A DNA stretch of 64,000 bases from Monomorium pharaonis (Eukaryota > Arthropoda > Insecta > Hymenoptera > Formicidae). The translations under genes were made by a program, and so were the position numbers. This document shows positions 20,241 through 32,922 of the stretch, one piece after another. The notes under the pieces are model-generated. The model did no database searches, had not been told where the DNA came from, and saw only the letters and a program-made list of their open reading frames with translations. Each line of letters begins with the position of its first letter. The stretch's first letter is position 1. The DNA is taken from assembly GCF_013373865.1 (NCBI RefSeq), contig NC_050470.1, positions 3,518,373-3,582,372 of the forward strand. Direction: 5' to 3'.

Positions 20241-21370
20241 ACATTAACGTCAGAAAAATATAGTAGTAGGTTTAAACTTTAAAATATTAATTTGAGAACT
20301 TTAAACTGAACAGTAAATTGTAGGTACATGTATGACGAAAAATTCAACCAGATTTTCCAGTTTGACTTGCTCATGGTTCTTCAATTCTTTTATAGCTCGC
20401 AATTAATAAAAATAAAATAATTCATTTCTACACGACTATTCGATTTCTCTCAAAAATTTTGAGTTGTAAAAACAAACACTTTCCTACTTTCTTAGGAAAG
20501 TGTTATATTCCATGCAAATTGCATGTGGAACATAATTATTGGACATAACCTGATATATCCACTCGAACTTTTACCGTATTTTTTTCTCTTACGCTGCTTT
20601 CGCTTCATGATGCGCGTCGTGACGGCAGATGTATTTTTTTATCAGCGATATTACAACGCATCCTCGTAAATGGAAAGACCGCAGGCGATGGAAAAGTAAC
20701 CAGTGTAGTTATTGATTTTCTGTTAACTAGCTATTTCGCCGAGAGAATTGCCACGGACGCATTTTCAACGTGTCATTTGCTCCAACGTAACATGGAGCTA
20801 CAAGAAGTTACACAGAAGAATCTGTGCACGTAATCGTATAGTTACCGTTTACCTAACGACATATATATTACACGCGTATATTTAAGTTGTGCAATTGAGA
20901 AAACGTATCTTTTTCAAAACCTTAGAAGCTTGCTTTGTCAACTAAGATTAATTCTTATATTTATTTTACCCAACAACCATTAAAGGTGCAAACGCACCGG
21001 TCGTAGACGTTGGTAATGGATAACATCCATTATCGTATATTTTTCTCCTGTCGAGTATACAAAGTTTTACCAATGAGAATCTTTTACTCAGCAAAAATTT
21101 AACAAACAATTTCGCACAAAATAATAGATTTCATATAATTAAAATTCTTCATATATTCTACATTTGCAGATTAAATTTATGATTATACATAATTATTGTT
21201 AAATTTTTTAAGATTTTAAAGCTTTGGAGACATATAATGTATACGGAGTACTCTTCTTAAAAATTCTTAAAGTATTAGAGTCTTAAAACATTAAACTAAG
21301 CTACAAACATAATTTCTTCTTATAAGAATTCGACTGCAAGTAAAAGATAAAAATACTTGATGTCACTCAC
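20241..21370 (-). other. intron just downstream of nAChR exon 3
   Basis: AT-rich, with stops in all frames. Apart from the hairpin at 20475-20504 no structure or exon was recognised. Confidence 0.55.
20475..20504. repeat. 12-bp perfect stem hairpin
   Basis: AACACTTTCCTA and TAGGAAAGTGTT are separated by six bases. Immediately beyond is ATGCAAATTGCAT (20512-20524), an imperfect dyad that contains the POU-octamer word ATGCAAAT. Function unknown. Confidence 0.75.
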
Positions 21371-21415
21371 CAATTTTAACCACGCGTTGGTCGTAAGTAT
21401 TTGGTTCTTTTCGTC
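21371..21415 (-). CDS. nAChRalpha6: nAChR alpha6-like exon 3, b-type cassette (loop D)
   Basis: A 45-bp exon on the minus strand reading DEKNQILTTNAWLKL. It is flanked by a TTTCTTTGCAG acceptor (AG = plus 21416-21417) and a GTGAGT donor (GT = plus 21369-21370). It joins exon 2 in phase 0 to give IIDV-DEKNQ, the standard nAChR junction, and 45 bp is the expected exon length. The segment carries the loop D tryptophan (W12 of the exon), which forms part of the complementary face of the acetylcholine site. In insect alpha6 genes exon 3 is known as alternative versions. This wording (ILTTNAWLKL) matches the b form as I remember it, not the a form (LLITNLWLSL type). No a-type exon was seen in this window. 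The alpha6 subunit is the known target of spinosyn insecticides. The next exon (EWND-type) should lie below position 21371 but was not recognised. Confidence 0.9.
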
Positions 21416-22858
21416 CTGCAAAGAAAATAGAAAACAATGTTATTTTATACAAATATATCATAAACGTTACATGATATACATTGTGTGTGTGTATTTTATG
21501 CCATATATAATTATAATTATAAAATATATAATACGTTTCAAGATATTCTTTCGTGATAAATTTAATCATTTCTGCTTCAGTTATGCGTTATAAGAATAAT
21601 AAAGAACAAAATAGATTTTACATACTTTTGTTTTTCTTTTTTAATATGATATTTAGTTTTCTAATTTGTTTTCTTCCTCTACTTATTTGTTCAATTTTGT
21701 TGAAAAACGTATATATTTAATTTTGTACATACAAAGAGCGTTTATATTTTTTTCTAAAGTTATATCTGCTAATAAATATATTTGTTACATTACTTAAATT
21801 AAAGAATAAAAATTGACCAGTTTGTTGACTATCAAAGGAGTATTAATTGATTTTAATCTTGACTGGTGACTACAAGGACTCTATTATTTTGATTAGTTAC
21901 ATTGCTTCATTTTCTTATTAATACTATAGAACATTATTTGTTCTCTAGTACAAACGATTTGTTCAAAAATAAAATTATTGATGTTGTCGATATATACATC
22001 TGTACATAACTCATATCTTCATATATCTAACTCATTCACATTGACACGCAAACTCAGTCGTACGTATCGCTCAATGCAAGCAAACAGCATACGCATACGG
22101 TAAATATTTATTCACAAAATGAGTTGGATGTACGATTTAACTTCACTAGTACGCTTAATAATGTGTACTGTGCCTATAAAAAATTCAAAATACTAAAAAA
22201 AGTTTGATCAGCATTCATATTGTGTTTAATGCAAAAATTTAAAATAACAAATCAGAACGACTACACACAACTACTGTAATTTAATGTAGATATGTAACAT
22301 AATTAAAAATCATAATTAAGTCGATGCTTATTAATTATTAAACAAGGGAAAATTAAAATTATAATTTTAATATATTTCATTATGTTCGCGACAATATTTC
22401 GCGAATTTTTGCAGTAAAAAATCCTGTAGTTTCTTTATTCGGCCAGATTGCATATAAAATGTGTGGAAATCTGAAGAGTCATGACAAAGGAAAAAGCAAC
22501 AACAGGAAAATATGATTTACTCGTAAGAATCCTGGCTTACAAAAAGATAATCGACCGTGAACTTAGCGGCTGCAAATATTCTCTTTGTAAATGGCGGTTT
22601 TAATAAAGTCGGTCGAAAAGAATCATTCTCTTATATCGTGTTATCGAGTTTTGAAGTGATTTATAAAACGAAATGGCGTTTTCGGCATCGTTACGGACAA
22701 ACTCCATATTCCTATAGGTAGTCGTATTAATTGAATTCGTTACTCACCGAGTGCATTTCATGTTGTTCCGCGATGTAAAACAAGAATAAATTGGCGAGTA
22801 GTTTTTTGAGAAAATCGATAAGCACGAGTGAACAGTAAATATTTTCTGTCTGAAAAAT

Positions 22859-22913
22859 CTCCCTTCTTTTCCCCCTCTCCTCCTCTCTCTCTCTCTCACT
22901 CTCTCCCTCTTTC
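22859..22913. repeat. pyrimidine-rich CT tract
   Basis: About 55 bases of almost pure C and T on the plus strand, including a (CT)8 core. Confidence 0.85.
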
Positions 22914-25900
22914 GTAAAAACGTGTGATATCGAATGAAAAATAAAAAATAGCAGTTATAAGTTATGAAATGTAGACGTGTTCTTTACATTGTTTGTTAAT
23001 GATCAAAATCTTTTGTTGTATTCGGATATGTTAGTAATTTGTATAAGAATTTCGTCGTTTATACTATTCGAATGATTATATGAAAAGTATTGCAAAATAA
23101 AAAAAAAAATTAATTTAAAACGTTGAGAAATAAAAATTAGACGAAAATATGTAATGTTAAATTGTAATCTTCTCGTTAACCAATCAAAAATAATGTTCAA
23201 TCAGATTTACATAATTAAATTGTACTTAAAAAATACACGTTCTTAACGTAGAATATACATATACGTAAAATACATACAGGCTTTTAAAGAACAAACTTTT
23301 TAATTTAGCATCAACAAAATTATATTTTGCCCTAAATACAAAATTGCAACTTAAAAAAAAAAAAAACCATTTGCAATACAAACTAGCTGTCAATTTATAT
23401 TGTTATGATTCATGAGTCAAGTTAAAATATATGTATGTAAAACAAACTCTTATCAAAAACGTAATAGATAAAGTCAAAGACAAAAATAATCCTACAGATT
23501 TTTGTCGAATTCTTTTGTTCTCTTATTATGCAGTATGAAACCTAACGGCGAGGATTTTGCGTGACAAAGATACAGATCGTACGACCCGTATATTTCTCTC
23601 GTAGTCACGTCTTTTCGCGGCACGCTTCCGCTTCCGCAACGTCGACGTTCTTTGTGTATGAGTAACACGGACATGGTTTGTCACGACTGACTCATTGGCG
23701 CGGCGTAATTGCACCGTGCGACAAAGACTAAAAACTTACGGCATAGCGCGGTGTTCATCACTTATAGTGTCGGCTTAGGCAGAAGCGAACAAAATTACGA
23801 GTGATGCTACGAATTAATTTCAGTGGCACCGTGAGAAATCGTAGATATTAGCAAATTTATCGTGAATATTTTTAGTTTTCAAACAGACATTGCAATGCAT
23901 TAAATGGATAAAAATTAATTTTCTGTTTTACATAGCAGAATAAAAGCGAGATTTTCAGACCAGAATAATTTTTCCAGAATGTCTATAAATTCTTCAGTTT
24001 TTCAAAACGGACAGTATGTTATCCACTGTTGGGTGTTTTATAAGTAATATATTTCGCGTTACAAACTGTCGACGTGATATAACAATCTATCAAACTCGCT
24101 GAGCTCAGCTCAAAATCCGGCAAACGGGATGAATAAAAAAGTGCGAATTTCACGGCTCGCTTTTCCATCCTGAAATGATGTGAAATTGGCATACGACTTC
24201 CCCGTGACGTCGACATTATTCGACAGACTTTGTGGAGATACACAAAATACGCGATTTCTGATCGATGAAAGGCAAGAATTTCATTTCGCGGCCGACAATG
24301 GTGGTAACAATGAATACTGCATTTCTTTCGTTTCTCAATAAATAAAACGTATTACGAATTGAAATTCTTTAGATTTCAATCGATGGGGACGATCCAACGA
24401 AGGAAGCCAAATAAACATTTCGCGTATCGTTACACGATTTATCTGCGGAGAAGCGAAAAGTCTTAATTAAGAAGGAGCGATTAATCAAGATAATTAACGT
24501 CATCAGGGGCTGACAAAGTGCATAAGCATTCGTCAAGCGGAAAGACGAAAGCAAGCGTTTCAAAACAGGAGTGTCTGCGATATACGCTATGATTAATCGA
24601 TGGAACGCGTCGCGCGGCGCAAAAAACTCACGACGCGTGTATTTTGGCCGTATAATGCACAAGTTGCATATGTGCATTACAACATAAGCAAAAACCTTGA
24701 ACTTCTCGTCACTAATAATTTACAGTTGTTATAATTTCTGTTGTTTCGTATTTTCTTGTATTTTGAAGACAAACGCACGAAAATAATATTAGGTTTGATC
24801 TATGCTTTTATCTGTCATTTTTCATCACTTTTATTTATAGAAGTATACGAAATTCATGAAAAATAATATATCACATTTTGACAGCGATAAGTGAAAAAGC
24901 AGTAAAAATATAGTAAACATATATTTTTCCGCGAGACGGACGTGTCTTGTTCGACTTCAGCAACAGTGAATCACACAGTAGCGCAGCTCAACGTCATATC
25001 GGCCACGAGAAGGAGAAAAAGTCGCGACTAAGCGCGATCAAATGTTTACGACCCACCGTAAAACATAAAAAGTTTATAGCATGATGAAGAACTTGGGAAT
25101 GGAATTAAGAAAAGCGTGATCGTTGCTTGCGATATTACATCTCGGCGCGTGATGTTGTCGAGGTAATAAAAATCGCGCAATATGACATGCATGGCAACAT
25201 AGACTATCATAAATAACGTATAATAGAAAACATTCGTATGTACTTATGCAATGATGAGACAGTTAATATTCTTCGCGTAAATAATAACGTTGTTCCGTAA
25301 AATTTTTTAACTAGCCAAAAACACGATTAGTTTCACTTTACGACTTTGCGAATGCCGAAAGTTCTGTTGATCTTGTTTCGCCGTCGCATTCTCTGCTTTA
25401 CTCAACATACGCAATCAGTTTCTGTCATTATAAACTTTTCTACTTATGTGACCAATTAAAGAAACTCCGCTTTTACGAAAGCTCTTGCTTTTCAGTTTCG
25501 ACATCAAATAAAAGTTTGAATTTAAAGCTAAATGTATTAATGAAGAAATTCTTAATGTACATATGTGTAAGTTTTAATGAAGAGTTAAAACAAAATTAAT
25601 TGCCAAATAAAGTGCCAAATCGCTTTTTACACAAAAAATAATTGTACAACATTGCTCAATTAATTTTTACTTATGTATCTATACGAATATTACAGCGCAT
25701 TAATTAACCAAACATTAATACTCTAATACAACTGATTTCACTGGGTTTATTTATCAGCTTTACAAGTTGATTAAATCTCACAAAATTCGAAACATAATGC
25801 AACTATCGATTATCACTGATGTAATAATATCCAAATTCCCTTAATTCTCATAATTTTTAGTGTGGTCGTGTTAATTTATTAACATTTTCAATATTTGTTT

Positions 25901-26717
25901 TATTTAAATTATAAATTGATAAAAACACACAAAAAACTTGTTAAGATATATTCAGCTTTTATTGTATAATTTCTAAACAATTCAATATAGTGTGGATTAA
26001 TGAAATAATTATCTTAATAATATAACACTATGTGTATTTGTCAATGAAAAAAAGTTAAATAACAAACTTTTTGTATTCTGTACATTCTATCAACTGTGCA
26101 AAGAAACAGTTCGAGGATTTTATTCGAAAGTAGTAAAGGAATTTTTGTACCAGAGATTTATGAATTAATTCATTAAAGTTGCCGAGTTTCTTGTTGCAAC
26201 TCGCACCTCGGATAAGAAAACTACAGAGATACCCGTCGTTTCCAAAGGCAAGGATACTTTGAAAAGGGCAACGGCAAAAACCTCAGTTAGTTTGAGCGAT
26301 GCGACTTAGCGAAACGACGACGCGAACGTAAGGGTGGCGAGTAGGGGTTGTAATGGAATATGTTTTGCCACTAGTGGAAAGAAAGAGAATTCGCTCCGGA
26401 AACGTCTGCGCTCTTAATGTCCAGAACACATAACGGCCTTTTGTTTTTACAGAAAATATATCAGATTGTATGAACTCTCTACAGAGAAAGCTATGGTAAA
26501 ATATAACTGTAATAATGAGAATAAAATAATAATAATGACAAGAAACTGAATAAGAAGAGCTAAAGGCTCGTGTTATCCGGATAATCATGTCTTTTGTGAA
26601 TAAATAAAAGAAATGCCGGCGACATGTGCACGTTTGTGGTATAAAGAATATTTACTTTCTATAATTAAGTTGTATCAAAGTCACGTTTTTACTTATAGTA
26701 AGATTTGAGAGAGAGCG

Positions 26718-26720
<3 letters not shown>

Positions 26721-26773
<53 letters not shown>
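26721..26773. repeat. (GA)26 microsatellite
   Basis: An uninterrupted GA run, inside nAChR intron 2. Confidence 0.97.
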
Positions 26774-26776
<3 letters not shown>

Positions 26777-28462
26777 AATAGCGAGAAAAATATCTGACTA
26801 AACTTTATTTGAAAAGAAGAGAAACTATCTAAGAAATATATACGTGAAACGCTGTAGAATCTTACGGTCTTCGTTGCGAGTGAAAAGTAAAGTACTGGAG
26901 CCTGTGACGTAAAGAGGCTCGGCGTGACGGATATATTCTCTCGGCCGTTAACTCTGGCTATAAGGATGTTTTGAGAGGAAACACCTCCAATCGGTTTCTT
27001 TGATCCCGGCTATATATTACTCCCACCAGGTTGGCGGAATCGAAGTGGATTGCACGTATCTCGACGTACCCTCACCCGGTCAATTTATAATTGTAATTAG
27101 ATATTGGAAGAAAAATACTCGCATCGTGAATTCTTAATGAACGTTGCCGTCCATTCGTTATGCTCATCAAATATTGATTAATCGGAATTTTTTACACGAA
27201 TCACGATAATGTTCATGGCTAAAACGGCTATCGACTGTTCCTCTACTGCTCTACGGAGATCATTCAATACGCCTGCAATTTCAAGCTTTGCCAATAATAT
27301 GCATACATCGAAAGATATCAAGATATAAAAAAGATACATACGACGTTCTTATCGATGAAAATTTAATATATATGATTGCTACGAACGGAAAGTTATACAG
27401 ATAGGATTTAGTAACATCTTGCCGCGCACACGGAAATACACGTATTTCAACTTTCCTGCTAAGAATTGACGTCTGCTTGTACCTCAATACAAATTGAAAC
27501 GTTTCGATTTAAATTGTGTGACGTGTTTCTTATCTATACAATACAATAAATCCTTAATGAAAATGTTCGTGCGTAATAAATTCTACTTTTCACCCAGAAC
27601 TAAATTGTAATTTCGTTTTTGTTGTAATTTCAGAATTAGTAAAATAATTAGTTGAAAAATTTAATAAATTTTTTAAAATTTCCTTCAATACAGAATTACA
27701 CGATTTTTCAGGGTAATTTTTAAGAGAAAATTCTTTCCGTGTAGCTGAATTTTTTTTGTTTTTCCAACGCGCTGTACCATGAACCCGTTTCCAGATCTTT
27801 TTTTAAAGATCGTAATGTTTGCGCTATGTACCACGTATATAGGTAATATACGTTGTATATATATATGATGATAAAAGTAAATAACCATGGTGAGGGAGAG
27901 TGCGAAGATGGAAAGTGTAATGCAATCTTACCTCATTCGTCCCCGTTTAACCATGCTCTCATTTAGATAAGCCCGATATTTTGACGTGCAAAAACTTGCG
28001 CGGCTAATCTTGGCGCTTCTTATCTCGAGAGTTCACACGGAGGCTTCAGAATAGCCGGCTCATAATGAATATTCCCCCTTAAGATTTGAAATACATCTGC
28101 GAATTCAAGCTAATCTTCACTACGCTTAAGATAGCTCTAGATGTTGCAAGTTGCTATCAATGTTAGCTATTACTCACATGTTCAATTAGTTATTGTCAAA
28201 TGTATATTCTGATCTTAACTCTTAACTGAGCAGAAAGCATTAGCTACGTAAATCGGGGAGTTTGAGTCTCAGAGGTTTCTATTATTCAGATAAATTTTGA
28301 AATAAAATGCAAAAAATGGAAATAGTCAATCGCTATGGAAATAATTGATATAACGATTCTAATAACTTATAAGTAAATAGGCTTCCGAGGCTCCGAGGCG
28401 TGTGTGTTTTTTTGTATGTAATGTATTTAAAATGTGCAAAAATTAAAGATTTTGTAACTTAC

Positions 28463-28602
28463 CACATCGATGATTTGCTGCAGAGTGATGCCAAACTTCA
28501 CCTCCAGTGGTTCGCTCTCATTCGCGACCGGTCGCTCCAAGGTGTTGTAATTTGCCAGGAGGTTATTCAATAAGCGTTTCTCGTGGCGCCCGCAAAGGCT
28601 TT
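28463..28602 (-). CDS. nAChRalpha6: nAChR alpha subunit, exon 2 (alpha6-like), partial gene
   Basis: Internal coding exon of a Cys-loop ligand-gated cation channel subunit that acts at neuronal synapses. The minus strand reads, after one base supplied by exon 1, ESLCGRHEKRLLNNLLANYN, then the stretches TLERPVANESEPLEVKFG and ITLQQIIDV. This is the N-terminal alpha helix and first beta strands of the extracellular ligand-binding domain. The exon is 140 bp (2 + 46 codons). It starts after a TATCGCAG acceptor (AG = plus 28603-28604) and ends at GATGTG before a GTAAGT donor (plus 28457-28462), giving phase 0 into exon 3. From family knowledge, the NESEPLEV/TLQQIIDV wording fits insect alpha6 better than alpha5 or alpha7, but alpha7 is not excluded. 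Odd point: GRHEKR, where relatives I know have GPHEKR. The signal-peptide exon 1 must lie at higher coordinates and was not found. Confidence 0.93.
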
Positions 28603-31600
28603 CTGCGATAAAGAACGAGAAAAATCGAATGTCAGTCAAGCCTCGTACGTTATTCCGGAGGGTGTGAGCCGCAAATAATCGCGACCCTTGTCAAAGCGTA
28701 TTTACGAACAGATACGAGAGAAAAGATTCTCGCTTCGACAACAGCTTTTTTCTTTCACAAAAAAAGCATAATAAGAGAAATTTAATTATTTCTGCTATAA
28801 CGGATAAAATAAACAATCCGGAGACATTTTCTATTTGTTACTTCAGTTTTTAAGTCAGCAATTCGCATAAAAAGTAATTACTTACGCAATTTTTAATCTG
28901 ATAAAAGCTGCACGCATCATTTTCTCATCAATTTCTTAAAAACTTTAAAATTATATTACATAGTTGTTACAATAATTAATCAATAATTGATAACATTCTA
29001 TAAATTAAATAGAATCAATATAAATTTATGTTTAAATACTATATGTAAAATATTTTAATATTTTAAATATTGTCCCCTTTTGTTTTCAAATATTAAATTC
29101 TTTATCAAATCATTATATTCTCTCTCTTGGTAAGATATAAAAGCTTACTTTGCTAAGTATTTAATTAAGACATAATTAAAATACAAAGAAAGACTTATAA
29201 TTAGGATCGTCCAAGAGAAGTTCATAAATAAAAACGAAAAATTGCGGCGTCACATGTCGCTCCCCCGTATAAAATATCTTTTACTTGCCGAAGAAATTTA
29301 ATTACGAAATGAATTTATAATTTTTTCAGAATATTTTTCTCCTGTAAAAATGTTAACTCGCTCGCGATCGATCATCTTTCAGCAGTTCCTAATGCGCCAG
29401 AGCAGACGAATTAATGCACGTCGACGATTATAAAGTTCCGCGAGTTTCCCAACTTGCACAAGCATCGATGGAGAGCTCTGAAGCCGTCCGGGGCCGCGCT
29501 TTAGTCCACTTTTCCGTTCGGTTCCGGTCTATTCGCCGCGAGCAAACTACTTTAATCCTTCAACAAACACAGCGCGAGTGCAATGCTGTCCCCGACCATT
29601 CCAGGCCAGATTGTACTCGAGCACGTGCCACGCTGGGATCAAGTTTGGGCTCCAGCGCGGTATATGCCGACGCCACAGAATACGAGATGCAACAGGATTG
29701 CGTCCACGGGGAGAATAATGGTCGTCGGCCGCGCGGCCGAATTCGGCGCACGTGCGCCCATTGAAGACGAGGGCCGAGGTATCGCGTGAGGTCGCGACAA
29801 ATATACCGTGGGCCATAAAACGTTTACCGCCGTGCGGAACGCGGTCTATTGCCTGGTTCAAATGTTTCGCTCTCACATTCCGATTTCCTCTCTGCGCCTC
29901 GTCTTTCCACTGGATTAATATTCTGAATTCGAACAGAGTACCGGATATCTTAAAAGGTCTGAGCTTCCTCGCAGTATTCATCGCTTCATCATGTTACGAA
30001 TTCCGGCCGATAATCACGTACTTCGTGAAACTTGGTTTGCCTGAAACTCGAGGTTGTTCGGGCTGATAAGGAAACATTATATGCATAATACAATATGGCG
30101 TTTCCGTTTGCTCAGAATAAAAGTCTCGCAACGTACAATAATTCATTTAACATTGAGACGGAAATTATTATTCGTATATAATTAAGCGTGACTTAATTTC
30201 TCAAGCAACGCACTATAGTTTTAATTAATGTGGATGATACTCGTTGGTATAAACTTACGTGGGTATCGCGAAGTTTGATTTCTGTTAAAAATTTTTTTAT
30301 TTTAACATGCTCAGAAGAAATAATTTTTACTCTTTTTTAAAGTAAATAAATAAAAATTTAAAGAAGATATTACCAATGACAAAATTCTGACTCGGAAAAA
30401 ACGTATGTCTTTAATGTAAAAATTTTAATTATCTCTGATGCATTCATTTCATTTAGCTGCGGGTATTCAGACATGTGTAATTACTTACGCCTACTTACAT
30501 CCACGGGTTAATTATTTTCAAGCGGGCGTTTCTATCATGGGACATTTTCGTATCACAAGAATGAAATTAATGCAATCGTTAATCAGATTAGTCAAATGTA
30601 TTACGCATATATCGATCCGACGTTAATTTCTAGTTTATACACTACGAGAATATCGTGCGGCGTTGATTAATCACCTTTGTAACGCCCAACGTAGAACGCA
30701 CGCCGCACATTTGACTACGTGCGCTGTATAAATAGGCCGAATTATTAGGACTGCAATTAATTATGCAGTAAAAAAGTAATTTATCGTCGCAGTCCCAGTG
30801 GCCGAGTCCAATGAACAATTTATCGGACGCTTGCATGGAGAACAGAAAAATAAATCAAAAACTCCATTTAATTAGCCGCTTTGATGGTAATGAGCGCACA
30901 TTCGTAATCACAAAACGTCATCGCGTAGAATATGAAAAAAAATAGCCGACAATGCGTTATCGACCAATTTTCGCTTCGAAGGACAGCGCGCATCGTTCAG
31001 GGATATTAATGAATTGAAAAAATCGATAACATCGCCAAAGGACGGATAAGCGTGAATCCCTTTTAACAATCCCTCGCACGGAAGTAATACGGTTCGAGAC
31101 TTGTCTTGAACTTCTTGAATGAGCGACGGCGAAACGGAGCAGCAATAAGCAAGTTCGCCGAATCGTACAACGGCCATTTAGCCGAGTGTTGGAAGACGAT
31201 GGCAGTAATTAATGAGGCATACGTAAAACCGAAGCGGAACTTAGGGAAAACTAAGTGGACACGTGCGTTTCAACTCTTGTGCATTAGAGAACTTGTGCTA
31301 ATGAGTCTTCTAAGGAAGAAGAAGTAACACTAGAACTGGAGAGAACATCTTCTAATTATTACACACAATTACGTGTTTGATTTAACATTAACGTGTTTGA
31401 TTTGAATAGGTAATAAGTAGAAGATTAAGGTAACTTCATATGAAGTTCGAAAGCTATACGCGTTTGAAGAAAAGAATTTAATCAAAGCAAAGAGTATATC
31501 GAAAAGTTATTAATTTAACAAATTGAAAACAGCGATTATTAATTTATTATATATAAATACATAATATATCACATATATTATCTACATTTGATATCATTTG

Positions 31601-32922
31601 TATAATATTATTTACATAAACAAATATATAATTAGATAAATAAATTTTTCTCTTTATTCGTTTCAATATGCTAGGAAACAGTTATTTTGTAGATACGTAC
31701 ACCCTGATGGGATGCTTATAAAATGCTGCACGCGTACCATTTCGCTTGTTGTCATACTTTGTCTCCGTATATGAGTTTATGCAGCATTTTTTTCTTCTTT
31801 TACATTATTTTAACTGTCTAATATAATATTCACAGAAAGACTACATTACTATTTGCATAACTTAGATTACGTATATCTCAGGTATGTAACGAGCATAAAT
31901 CTCGAGTTTCAAACAATAACTTCGCAACTTTCCGTATTTTCTCGTTACTTCAATAAAGGTTTCTTATAATTCACAATAGTTCATTCGGTAGGCATTAAGC
32001 CGTTTTATCGCTTAAAATGAACTACTGCAGCGGTCAAATTATTAATAATGAGAAACAAGCAATGTTTTAGAAGCTACTAGAAAGTGTGAAGTGTACAAAT
32101 TCTATAAATAGGATTATCTCGCATCTATTAATAAATTCCTCGAAATCAACATTTAACTTAGGGAAAGGTACAGGGAAAGCGCCTCACAAATGCACGAATA
32201 GAATCAAAATTTTGATATATTATTATTTCATTTCTGAAACTAGCAAAGCGCATTAATGAGGAGATTCTCAACCAAAAGTTGTAAATTAAACGTTAATTCA
32301 TGAATATTTTCAAATTCCCGTGTGTATAAATTAGGTGAATGTTTCATATTTCTCTATTACCTACATAAATTTGGATCCAGTTAGGATTAATACATGAACA
32401 AAATGGAATAAATATAACAGAAATGGAAAAAAAAAGAAATTTTACGAGACACGTAGAATAAAATAAAATTATTTCAATTGTTGGGGCATGATATCTTTCT
32501 CAAATGTAAAATAAACTAAAGAAAGACGAAAGAAAAACGAATAAGAATGAAGAAGCGAGAGACAATATTACTTTGTAGAGAAGTTTTCACTATTGCTGAC
32601 TTAACTATTTAAAAAGTATTACCCTAGATGTTAAGTTGAGGAAGTATCTAAAAGTGCACAATTTAAACAGCTGCAGAGAGGAGTTCCGAATGAGTAGCAT
32701 GAACACATTAAAAAACCTACTCTATCGCCAATGAAACTTCCTTCGAACGGGATTATTTTATTTGAAATTTGCAAGAATTCCGCACAAAAGCAGCACGACA
32801 TTCGCGCAGGCTTGAAAAAAGTTAAACATACCATTATTTGACGGCAGATCTTTTAATGGCACCCTACAAAAGATTTACAAAAGAACTGCGGTAGCTTCAT
32901 TTGGTCGTCTACGTCGATTTAG
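28603..32922. other. presumed nAChR intron 1 or 5' flank, with a CpG-rich block
   Basis: No exon 1 was recognised. The block at about 29400-30066 is CpG-rich and open on both strands (116 codons plus, 144 codons minus) without recognisable motifs. It lies 0.8-1.5 kb upstream of exon 2 in gene orientation and could be an enhancer, a promoter or an untranslated exon. The remaining sequence to 32922 is AT-rich; a 16-bp direct repeat (ACGTGTTTGATTT) sits at 31370-31402. Confidence 0.45.

Larger units (their letters stand above)
21416..28462 (-). other. nAChR intron 2 (7.05 kb)
   Basis: The sequence between the exon 2 donor and the exon 3 acceptor, read on the minus strand. It is AT-rich with stops in every frame. 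It holds a pyrimidine-rich tract (22859-22913), a GA microsatellite (26721-26773) and a modestly GC-richer patch at 23.5-24.7 kb. I looked for a second DEKNQ-type 45-bp cassette here and did not see one. No gene is called within it. Confidence 0.8.

Noticed and set aside
29547..29981. 144-codon minus-strand frame considered as receptor exon 1
   Set aside because: No signal peptide, no continuity with exon 2, and the plus strand is equally open.
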